NCBI GenBank assembly: GCA_025738555.1
Contig: JAOVFP010000008.1
Location: forward strand, 2,604,001 to 2,668,000
Source: Cyathus striatus
Lineage: Eukaryota > Basidiomycota > Agaricomycetes > Agaricales > Nidulariaceae
DNA: 64,000 nucleotides
Direction of reading: 5' to 3'
The position numbers and the translations under genes are program-made. The notes beneath the pieces are model-generated. The model saw nothing but the letters and a program-made list of their open reading frames with translations, searched no databases and was not told where the DNA came from. Below, one piece after another: positions 34,731 to 45,600 of this stretch. Position 1 is the stretch's first letter. Each line of letters starts with the position of its first letter.

Positions 34731-36387
34731 ATGACCATGCCACGTAGTCGTAGTGCCTTTTTTCGCTACTTTATATTGGTTTCCGGGATCTGGTTTTATA
34801 GTTCTACACTAGGTAAATATTGGCATGTGATCGATGTGACCGGCGAAACCGAGAACTAAAGCCACTATTAGCATCGTCCTCGAATGTACCAGCCTCTGCC
34901 TTTGCCTCGGCTTCGTTTGCCCCTTCCTCGATACCAGCAACAATAACTTCAGTTCCATCCATCTCCGCCTCTTCAACTGCCAGCACTGAATCCTCCATCC
35001 TTTCGTCTGTCCCATCTGCATCTCCACCTGCAAAATCCTGTCCATCCGCAAATGTCGTGGCTAACATACAAGCCAACCTATTCGACACGCCTTGCAACGA
35101 GCCTGTGAGTCTCGGACTTGATTAAGCCTTGCGTCGTCCTCGTATGCATACTTAACTTAATTATGTATGTCTGGTACATATGACAGGTGCGAGCAATTCT
35201 TCACCTCGCTTTCCATGATGCCATGGGGATTTCCGGGACCAACCAAGTGTTGGGAGGGGGAGCGGATGGGTCAATAATTACTTTTAATTCTACTGAGAGC
35301 TTGCTACCTGGGAACGAAGATATGGACTTTGTAGTTGCTTGGTTGAAACCATTGATTCCGAGCAGTGGTCTATCTGATGGCGACTTGTAAGAGACCGAAT
35401 TTAAATTAATTGTCGTTTGATTCTTACAGATTAACATAATTTTTAAACAGCCTATACTTAGCGGCGGCAGTAGGTGTTGCGACTTGTCCTGGGGCGCCAC
35501 AGTTGCAGTTCTTTGCTGGCCGCCCACGAGCAGTGGCTCCAGTATCTCCCAATTCCGGCGTTCCTAAGCCGACAGGTAATGTTTGCTTATTGCTTCGAGT
35601 AAAAATTTCCAACCATAACCTTGTCACGATAGACAATGTTACAAGTATTCTTGCAAGATTCGCAGATGTCGGTTTTGCACCCAATGAAGTTGTCTCGCTC
35701 CTTGCTGCACATTCGATAGCAGCAAATTACCTCACAGACAAGCCCGTCGCAGGGAAAGTAATTTTATAGCATATTTTCTTGAATAAATACACTAAAATTA
35801 ACTGATATAGGGCACCTCTTGATTCGACTCCAGCATTATTTGACACACAGTTTTTCATCGAGACCCTTCTACAGGGAACTCTCTTTCCAGGGTAACTATG
35901 CTTATGTCTTCAAAATGAGGCTCCAACACGTCTGAATCATCGTACCTTACACCAGCAACGGAAGTAATGTAGGTGAAGTCTTGTCGCCGATGAGAGGTGA
36001 AGTTCGGCTTCAATCCGATTCGAATCTTGCCCGCGACGCTCGCACTGCATGTCCATGGCAGGCGATGGCGGGAAACCAGGCATTGATGCAAACAGGATTC
36101 AAAAATGCCTTTGCGAAGCTCTCTGTGCTTGGACAGAATGAGGCAGAACTTATTGACTGCAGTAGCATTATTCCTGTTCCAGCACCTCTTCCCCTAACAG
36201 TTCGACCTCATTTCCCTGCTGGTTTTTCAAATGAAAATGTTCAACAATTTGTAAGTTATGTTATTCATGTCTTCTTCTAATATCAATAACAATTATTTGT
36301 TTAAAGTGCGCTACCCAAGCTTTCCCATCTTTAACAGCTGATCCGGGACCGGTGACAAGTGTTCCTATGGCGTACGTCTTTTCTTGA
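34731..36387 (+). pseudogene. Class II fungal heme peroxidase (generic type) with a lost distal arginine and a damaged splice site
   Basis: Exons 34731-34812, 34872-35104, 35187-35386, 35451-35575, 35633-about 35757, 35811-35891, 35956-36250, 36307-36387. A signal peptide (FFRYFILVSGIWFYSSTLA) is followed by an Ala/Ser/Pro-rich stretch and the peroxidase fold: CNEPVRAILHLAFHDA (distal His), GGGADGSI (calcium site), ATCPGAPQLQFFAGRP, VVSLLAAHSIA (proximal His), FDTQFF, PMRGEVRLQSD, KLSVLGQNEAELIDCSS and PHFPAGFS. The surface tryptophan and Mn-binding pattern of ligninolytic types are not evident, so it resembles generic low-redox enzymes. Two faults: the distal arginine four residues before the distal His is His (CAC, one transition from CGC), and exon 5 can only join exon 6 in frame if a donor existed at 35754, where GAAAG now stands. 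It is probably inactive. Confidence 0.85.
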
Positions 36388-37569
36388 AATCCTTTAAGAT
36401 CTTCGTTTAGGACGAATTTATAGAACGTGTTGGGGTGGTGGTCCCAACTGCTGGAGACATCAACCTTCGACACCAACTCCAGCTGTGTGATACTTAGTGT
36501 AGAATCATTGCTCAGCTTGCCATGCATCATGTTATACACTCATACCCTCCATAGCCCTAATGTAAACGCAACGAATTTGAAAACTTACAACCCCCTAAGG
36601 CATCGCAAACTAATAATTTGCCATAGGACCTCACGACAATCTGCTTAGCACAAAACTATGTGTATCAACTTGATCGCGTCTATTATCCGCGGTAAAGTAA
36701 GTTTATCAGATAGAATACCACTGTAGTACTTTCTCCCGAGTTGATTCGTCGTGGGTCTGGGGAACTGGACATTTGTAATGACGAGCTAATCAACGTCTCT
36801 TATCATTTATCATACTACTTTTCTTTTCTTGTGTAAATATACCAGGAGTACGCTGGGATTCTGAAAGGCAGAGGATAATAGTGTCAAAGTGTGGATTTCT
36901 GCCAGAAAATACTAGTGCGAAACCTGACGTGTCACTTTCTGTGGTACGTCGTTCACAACGTTGAAAGAATTGAGCTCGTTACATCTCAAGATCGCACGTC
37001 CAAAACGAAAGCGTACTAACTTTTCCAATATGATTTTAAGCCTTGCTTCGTCCATACTGTCCGTATGATTGCCTTTTCCTCCGCAAACCACCAACCGACA
37101 AGCCATCGCCGTGTCTTCAATATGGGCAGTGGAATGCGGACAGTGCTTCTCAATGGCATTTCCCAGTCAGTGGCATCTGTCATGGTTGTCACAGCGATTT
37201 GAACAATGAATAACATGAAGTAATCTTCACCAACTCTCAAAAGAGGCTTTGAAGGTACAGACTCCAGAGGCAGACTTCAAGTCTATGGAAGAAAACAACG
37301 ACTGGATCGTTGCACCTGGAGGATTTGTAGAGGATCGTAGTGAACACGAGATGGAACCGCAGAGGCAGGGGCTGATCTTTACAGAGCATATCAGAAACAA
37401 TGACAGTGTGAAACAAATAAATTTCAGCGACGAGAATAAAGCTAAGACTACAGGTGGTAGCAGCAGCAAAAGGGATGGATTGTGTAACGCTGCAGACTGG
37501 CTGACACTAGGGCGAGAGCTACGAGGTCAAATGGTGAACAGGAAAAGACTTTGATGACATTTCGCCAGG
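36388..37569. other. No gene recognised
   Basis: A 101-codon plus frame at 37249-37554 is polar and unmatched. Near 37140-37200 there is a short likeness to 24580-24640 (CAGTGGCATCTGTCA), part of the HMG segmental duplication, so fragments of that segment are scattered here too. Confidence 0.4.
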
Positions 37570-37990
37570 AGTCTCTGAGTAAATTGAGCAGCAGCTACTC
37601 GATGTGCGAGAGCGTAGCTGGCACGACTGACACGCTTGTAGTAACTGGAGATTAAGTCGGCGATCCCGCCGCCCAGCATAAGTGTGAAGCTGTGGACTTA
37701 CGCCAATAACAGAAGTAAGTCGATGACTATGCGAAATAAGAGCCTGAGGACAGTGCTTGAAGAGTGGAAGCGAGGCTGCAGATAGGTGTAGGCTATGCCG
37801 CTGAGGAAGCGGTAACAGATGTCGATGAATGTTAATCCAGTGAAGTTGAGGCTACACGTGTTTACGGTCTGGACGAGAGGGAGAAGTGGTCGTAGTGGGT
37901 GTTATCAAATCTTCTATCATAATGCGAGGAACAGCGACGAGCTCGTCCGACAAAGGAAGATAACCATCTTCTTCCAAGTTGCCACATATC
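37570..37990 (-). repeat. Dispersed repeat family C, copy 3
   Basis: Matches 16735-16800 and the complement of 12770-12830 (TGGCACGACTGACACGCTTGTAGTAA block near 37619), decayed compared with the other copies. Confidence 0.65.
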
Positions 37991-38179
37991 ATATCACATG
38001 GTTTGAGTCCCGCAAATCGTAACGCTTTGAGGACAACCTAAGAAATGAACATAAATCCAGGTATTACTAAACCTGCTTGACGTGGTAGCAGTAACCGAGG
38101 AGGATGGTGTGCAACAGATGGAAAGAATGGACTATACCGGGTGGGCAGAGGATTAGAGGATTGTCTGTAAGTGGATCAG

Positions 38180-38530
38180 AACCTCTTAAACAAGACTCTA
38201 GTGAGGTCTAACAGATGAGTAACTTGACACAGCCATGTATTCCCCAATCTTAAGGAGAATTCAGCTCTTCATGACACGTCCAGAAGGCATAAAACACGTA
38301 CCAGCTTATTCAAGCTTCAGATCCTGTTTCTACCCATATCCCGCTTCGCCAATTCTAGTATCCTGCGCCGGGCCACCTCTAAACTCGCTAAAGGAAGCGC
38401 GAATGTTACTGTGCTACCAGAGAGCACCTTCAAAGCGCCTCGTGCAGTGTCGATTTTGGAGATCGCACCAGCCTCAAGGCTAAGTCGTTGGAAGTATGGG
38501 CTGCGCTCGGAGGCTGAGGCGGGAACAAGT
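38180..38530 (-). repeat. Dispersed repeat family B, copy 5
   Basis: Same orientation as 21190-21640 and inverted relative to 11230-11900. Shared blocks include GAGTAACTTGA (38217; 21228) and the region around ACGTACCAGCTT. Confidence 0.65.
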
Positions 38531-38794
38531 TGCAACGACTGAGAAAGAGCTAGCGATGAGTTTGGCGTGAAAGCTGAAGGAGGCGGCTCGAGCAGAGAGG
38601 AAGAAGTGACAGGCTAGACTGGAGAGGGCGTTATCAACAACCTTCCCACGGTGAATCTCGTCGGTCTTTGACACTTGCAGTCACAGCGGCCGCAGCTTTT
38701 GAGTTTTATTCCCCGGCCTTCAATTGCAAGTCCTGTAACCCAGAGCCACGTTTCAAGTCACCTAAAACTACCTGTAAATTCTTAGCGTCGGCCA

Positions 38795-39233
38795 GGGGCT
38801 GCATGCTTTTCGAGTTTTTGTCGAGTTTTTCGAGTTTTTGTCGAGTCTCACTTAAGTTATAGTCGAGTTCCACTATTGAGCTCGCTTAACTTTTTCGAGT
38901 CAAAGTTAAGTTACCTCAAGTGGCCATTTTCTTATTTCGAGTGGACTCGAGTTCCCCGATTTTTTTTTTTTGGTGAAAGTCAAGTTCCCTCGAGTGGACT
39001 TAAGTTCCTTTATTTCGAGTGGACTCGAGTTCCCTATTTATTTTTTTTGGTGAAAGTCGAGTTCCCTCGAGTGGACTTAAGTTCCTTGCTTTTATTTTTT
39101 TTGGTGAGAGTCGAGTTCCCTCGAGTAAACTTAAGTTCCTCACTTATTTTTTTTTGACTGAAAGTTGAGTTCCCTCAGATCAAGTTAAGTTCTTAAGTTC
39201 CATTCGAGTTATCGGTAACTAGAAAAGTTGACA
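38795..39233. repeat. CGAGTT-type minisatellite between short inverted ends
   Basis: Three to four units of about 70-75 bases built from CGAGTGGACTTAAGTTCC, a T-rich run and TGGTGAAAGTCGAGTTCC. The block starts with AGGGGCTG and ends with GTTGACAGCCCCT, an inverted pair. Related arrays lie at 50045-50370 and 58005-58310, and the same terminal sequence (GTTGACGGCCCC) at 59085. This looks like a family of miniature elements made of degenerate CGAGTT words. Confidence 0.75.
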
Positions 39234-39600
39234 GCCCCTATACCGACAATGTGCTTAATGCCGCCAAGATCAGAGATAACCCACTGCGTATCATTCCCAC
39301 ACACCCGCTCTGCTGATCGCGGTATCCTGCCCCCGCGCCCATTTTTTCTTACACACATCCTACCACAGCGTTTAACGCCCTACTATCTATCCCGTAGAGT
39401 AGTCAATCTGCTCTATCCAATTATTATCATTATTCATTTGTTTGGAATAAAATGCATTGGTAAACAACTTCGTCGGTGCCAAAATCACGTCGGTGCACAA
39501 AGTACGCTCCAGTTCTTAACATTTACTTCCCTGCCACCATTTCTACCATTGGCGACGGTATTTTTTATTTGGCCATCTTCGTTATATGCTAACTAATATA
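39234..39600. other. No gene recognised
   Basis: Sequence between the minisatellite and the transposase gene. A chance frame at 39228-39596 spans the repeat border and is rejected. The transposase promoter may lie here. Confidence 0.4.
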
Positions 39601-39605
39601 ATCTA

Positions 39606-42600
39606 TTCTTGTAGATGCCCAAGAGGATCCCACCTATTCAACATCCAAGTACGAAGAAAAGTTAGCAACCTACCAAGTAGGTATTTAATTTTGCTCCTTT
39701 TTTTAAGCTAACGTGTACATAGTGTGGAAACCATGTCATGATACTAATCGATCAAAGATACCACAGAGGTCGTAGACTTGGACCAATATGGAGGTCAGGA
39801 ACGGTGGACCAAATTATCGAACATAAAAAGAAAAAATGTAAAGTAAGTGATTCATTTCTATTACTAGTACTCGATACTTACACATCGAATCCTATCAGTA
39901 CCTTGAGTTTGTCGTCCAGACTGGAAAGCGTACATATCGCTCAGTTGGCTGGGATCATATTCGTCACCCCGTGTAGTAAGTATCTTTGTTTTATATTCTT
40001 CCAGTCCTCAACTTCCTATAGGACATGAAATCATTTTCTTTTGACTCTATACGTCTTTTTGTTGCATGTACTATTATTGTATTATACATTTTCGGCACTT
40101 CTTGACTGTATCATTAGTACTGTATTTAGTTCTTGTATGCATCGGAAATATTCCTTATCATACCCTCACGAAGTTGCTAATATTATGTTGTCGTCTTGGT
40201 AGCATTGGTCTTTAATTCACTTTCACGGCATGAGTATTGATTTTATAAGATTCTCTATGACGCTCCAATATGACGCTCCAATATGCCGCTCCGAATGGGA
40301 AATTAATTGCCGTAGTACAGAGTTGCCGTAGTCAACGGTGTTTCTTCTATTTTCTGCATTTTCACTGCATATTGTTGTTCTAATGTATAACTAAATGTCT
40401 CTAAACATTCTAATATCAATAATATGTTCGAAGATTAGGCTAGAAGTTGTGTTTTTCATCATATGTTTCGATCAGCGGTATTTCCCATGCATTTCCCACA
40501 CCTCGTTGATGTACTTTAGAGTAGTTTTACTACAGCGCATTTCAGTCCACCTTAAAAATTTATTCAGCTCTACTCGTTCATATTTTGTCTAGAAATTTGA
40601 AACCCATATTTAAAGCTAGCGTTCACTGGTACCCTAAGTTATTTTATTAAAGATGCTTAAAAAGGTATTGAATACTTTGCTTCACATAAGAGTATTTAAC
40701 GAGGTGTTACTCAAAGTATGCGATGGGCAAGCGGGAACTAATTATTGTAACTATATATCCCGAAGTGAATTTGGAATAAGTATAAGTTTAACTAAATTCC
40801 TATTGTTTCGTGGTGTTTAATAAATAGTTGAGATGTATTAGGTTGGAACAGATGGTATAGACATATACTGTCGCATGACGAGCCTATGTAATCAAATGCG
40901 AACGCGTAACATGTATGTTTCTCACCTTTTCCTGCTGCAAAGGGTGAGAAAAACTGTATAATAAAATTTGTACTGTATACTCTGCTTCACAAATGCATAT
41001 TTAAGTACCTGGAGTGGTTTTATAAGTATTAGAGGGGCGAACATTGGGTTTATCCGGTACGAGAGTGAAAGCATTGATGTATGTTACATATGGAAGAAAA
41101 GATGAAAAACATACACATTATGCGTTTGCATTTGATTACATAGGCTCGTTATGCGACAGTATATGTCTATACTGTCTATTCCAACCGAATACATCTCAAC
41201 TATTTATTAAACACCACGAAACAATAGGAATTTAGTTAAAACTTATACTTATTCCAAATTCACTTCGGGATATATAGTTACAATAATTAGTTCCTATACA
41301 TTATTACACGTGAGAACAAGAGCATGCAGAAAAAATATGGAGAGAGGAATACACCAAGTACTCAATGTATTGTAAATAGTTGAACTTGATCCTGAAGCTT
41401 GGTGGCCGAAACGATTGATATGGAAGTGACATAAGGCATTCAAGTAAGCGTGGGAAATACTGTTGAACAAAGCATTTCGTGAAAAAGCATAGCTTCTGGG
41501 TCTATTTAACACTATTTTATTGTTATTACAACATGTAGAGACATGTAGTTATACATTAGAACAATAACATACAGTGAAAATGCGGAAAATGGAGCAAAAA
41601 TAGTAGACTACGGCACCCCCTTCCCTACGGCAACCGAACTACAGTACGGCAATTAATTTCCCATTCGGAGTGGCATATAATAGTACTGTAGTTCGGTTGC
41701 CGTAGCATTGGAGGCGCCATAGTCTATGATTTGTCCTCTATTTTCCACATTTTCATTGTACATTTTTGTTCTCAGGTATAGATAGAAGTCTCTAAATAAT
41801 ATATTAACACTAAGATAGTCTTAAATCAATCACACATGTTGTCGTGTGACGATCTCTTCCATGCCCTATACTATATCTTGATCATGTACTGTTTTGTTAA
41901 ATTCCTGGCTGTATCATTAGTACTCGCTGTTTCTAATTCTTGTACACATATGAAAAAGATTGCAGTGGTAGACTTATCTGTTGACAACATCAACCCTGCC
42001 GATCCTGTACCTGATATCCAGACTTGCCACTCATGATCTCGCTTAGATGCCAAGCGCGACGCGCCTCCCAAACCTTCGCATCTTGAACAAGCAGCCGAAG
42101 ATTCCAAGCGCAGTAGTGAACAACTCCAACAGGCATGTGAAACACGTAAGTCTCTTAATGAGTTATGACAGACAGGATGAAGTACGGAATAATCTCCCAC
42201 TGATTCCTTAACTGAAGAACTAGGTGTTGCATTGGCTGACATATCTGAGTCTCTTGGCATCAAGCCAGGATATTTCCAGGCAATAGTACCAGTAGAGTAG
42301 TTGAACTTGATAAACATCTATGTGATTATGCGCATTGCTACCGGATGGCCGGAGCGAGTAGTAAAATGTCATTGATATGTCTGAGGCGCATCAGATAAGT
42401 ACATGTTACATGGGGATAATACTTTTTTTCTGCGGATCGAAGAAGGGGACTTTATTGAAACAGATTCATTGCTTCGGACCTCAACAACATTTTTATCCCA
42501 GCTTGCAGCAAGTTATAGATAGTGCTCAACAGGAATCGAGAAATGGGATTTGTATGTACTAGTAATTAGTATTCATCTATGACTTCTTGCTTACACAATA

Positions 42601-45600
42601 GCAGACCAAATTTGCACAGTCGATTGCAAGTTTATTTGCTGTCGGACATAAACGCAAATGTTCCATTTCGAATCCCACATCTCCCCTTCCAAAGAAACTG
42701 AAAGCTTCCAGTGGCGAAGAGAAGACTGAAGGAGAGGGGAGTAGGAGGGAAACAACTATGCTGGATCTCCTCAATACGGCTGGTTCGTTACACTATAATG
42801 ATATGCCCTCTACCTTTTCTAACACCCGCCACCAGGTGTGGTTATAGCCTGCTTACAGACCTACAAAAATGAAACACAGGATGATATCGATAAGAAGAAT
42901 AAAATAATCAGCGAAGTATACGAATGGGCGGAACAAGGCATACCGAAAGGATTTGCGCTCTTTGTAACACCTGAAGGTCAGTTATTGATGTATACTAAGA
43001 CATTATTTGCTAGATACTATCTATCCTTTTGCATTAGGACATGTCCGTGGATATATTCCAAGGCCCATTGAAAGGGACATAACCGGACTACTTCCTGAGC
43101 CCATGGAACCTATATGGTCAACTGCAACCCATGTGCAGACACAAGTCAATGCTAAAGCTTCAAAGAATAACACTAACCACCGGACTGCACATTGTACAGA
43201 TGACAACAGCAACAGCGATGACAGTGACAATAATGGTAGTGACAGTACTGGCAGTGACAGCAATGACAGTGATAGAGAGATCGACGACGATGAAGACAAT
43301 GGGAAGGGTTTGAACACTAAGAGCGGTCGCAAGTTCGGAGGAATCAATGAACATGAGCTCAAAAATATCACCAAAACAGTCGAACTTTGGCCTGGTGAAG
43401 ACCCTAATACATGGAACACTTTTCCGGATGGGGAGTGGCATCACAGATACTCTCTGCGGTATTACGCTGATACAGGACGAATGAAGATCCAATGGGCGAA
43501 TCAGTCATCTTGGGGAGTGAAAAAGAATGGAAGCCGAAGCGCAAAAAAATACAAAGGAGGCTACAGAAGTGAAAGAACTTGTCGAGGAGTCTTTACCTGT
43601 GATAATCCCCGTTGCAAAGTTATTATTCGCGCCAGAGCCACAGTGCAGGAACGAGTTGGGCAACAGGAGCGCAAGTGTAAGCAATGTAGAAACCCGATCA
43701 CCTACATTACATGCCACACAAAGGCCATTACTTATGTTTATAAGACGGGCGTATATTTCCATCAGCACGGTTATCATCATCACGGCAAACCGGGTGACAT
43801 AGTTAGTCCCTTACCAGTGCAGTGCGACAAGTTAAGGCAGGATGTCATCAAATATCCAAACGCTAAAGCTTCGGAGCTGAAGACAGGACTGCGAGATGTA
43901 ATGGGCATACCTGGGGTGCCAGCGACCAATTATTCCTCCTGCTATAACAATACCCACAGAATCGCTGTGGAAAGAAGACAGATCATTGAGTCTTTGGGGG
44001 GCCCCCCAATGACGCTGGAGTTCAATCTCGAAGCATACAAAACATTTTCTGAAGCACATCCGACATTTATTGTCGCTGAGGATCTTATCGACAAGAAAGT
44101 TATCTCTTTCCAATCTACTTGGATGGCTTCCTTACTTGTCAGAGCTGATTTTAATCCTTCTGGGTTAAATGGTGTTATCTCAGATGCTGCGCATGGCTGG
44201 TGGAAAGACAGGTCTTCTCTCGTTATTATTTCTACACTCTATTGCATGCAAACTTCATCATGGATGCCGGTCTTGTTCACCTATAGCGACGGCGGAACGA
44301 GCCTACACTACAAGCTTCATTTCCAGGTGTTATTCGGAAATATCTTCATTCTGTACAGAGAGAACAACGTGCAGATTACCGATCGTGCCTTCTCTGGGGT
44401 GTGTGTTTTATATGCTCTCTCTCTATAGATAATACACATTAACCATCTGTTAGGTTGTTGATTTCAGTGAGGCCCAGCGAAATGGGTATATCGACGCATT
44501 TGTTGAGATGGCCATTGAAATGAATGATCCTCGAGATTTTATTGAACTGAGGGTTGCCGCTGAGGGTCTTCTGAAAGGCTGCCAACAGCATTTCAAAAGC
44601 AGCGTGAGGCGTATCAGGCATATGAAAGGAATCGATGACGATTCCAACGACTATAAATTCGAAATGAACGTGCTTCGTCTTCTCGATGTGCCAGTGAAAG
44701 AATTTGACGAGATTGTCGAGAAGATTTTTCTAACCTTCCCAGAGGTGAAGCCGTGGCTATCCTGGCATTTACGGCCCCACATGGCATCGATGATTTTCCA
44801 GTGTAAATGAAAGATGGGGGTTACTGAATGGACATCTCTACCATCCACGATGAATGCTGAGGAAGCGCAGCACTTCAAGATGTATATGTCCCAGGGTCGA
44901 GACCACTACTTTTACGAAGGCCTTAAATCATTGAAGGCGCTTGCAGACGCGAACGAAATGACATTCAATGCTGTCATTAGTAAGTCTTAACTCTTATCTT
45001 AAGTTGGGGATGGTACTGATATTTATTTTCATAGCTGGCACACGTATTCATTATGGAAAAGCTGCGCCCTGGCAGACATACGATCGAAAGTCTCGCCATC
45101 CAGAAAAAAAGCCAATAAATGACTTGACAGATGAGGAAACACGGAAGGAAAGTAAAGCGACCGAATCACCTGAAGAGGAGTCTCCAAAGAAAACATTGGT
45201 TGAGAATAAACCGAAGAAGAAAAGAACAGAGAAGATCGTGAACGATGGTTGTCCTTACGATCACAAAACAAAAAAATATCTAGATACCCGAGTGGGTCTA
45301 AATGAAGCTGCTAAGAACAAAGAGAAGGCTAAGCTCCTTCAAGCAACAAAAGCAGCGGATAGAGCCCCAAAAAATACCACAAACAAAGTTACAACACAAC
45401 GGAAGACTCGACAAGGACCTAAAGGTATTACGAAGCCTCAAAAGAAGAAAACTCAGCGCGAGATACTACCTGAAGGCATTATGAAGCCTCAAAAGAAGAA
45501 AACGTATGAAGATTATAGCTCCAGTATCTCTAATGGAGGGCGCGAGCCCAGTCTTTTTGCTTCCTTCTCATGGGAGGATAATTCATGCTGGTTGGATTCC

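Noticed and set aside
45029..45271. Minus-strand frames inside the transposase gene (also at 43021-43492 and 43832-44113)
   Set aside because: They are shadows of the plus-strand coding sequence, which has clear domains and splice junctions.
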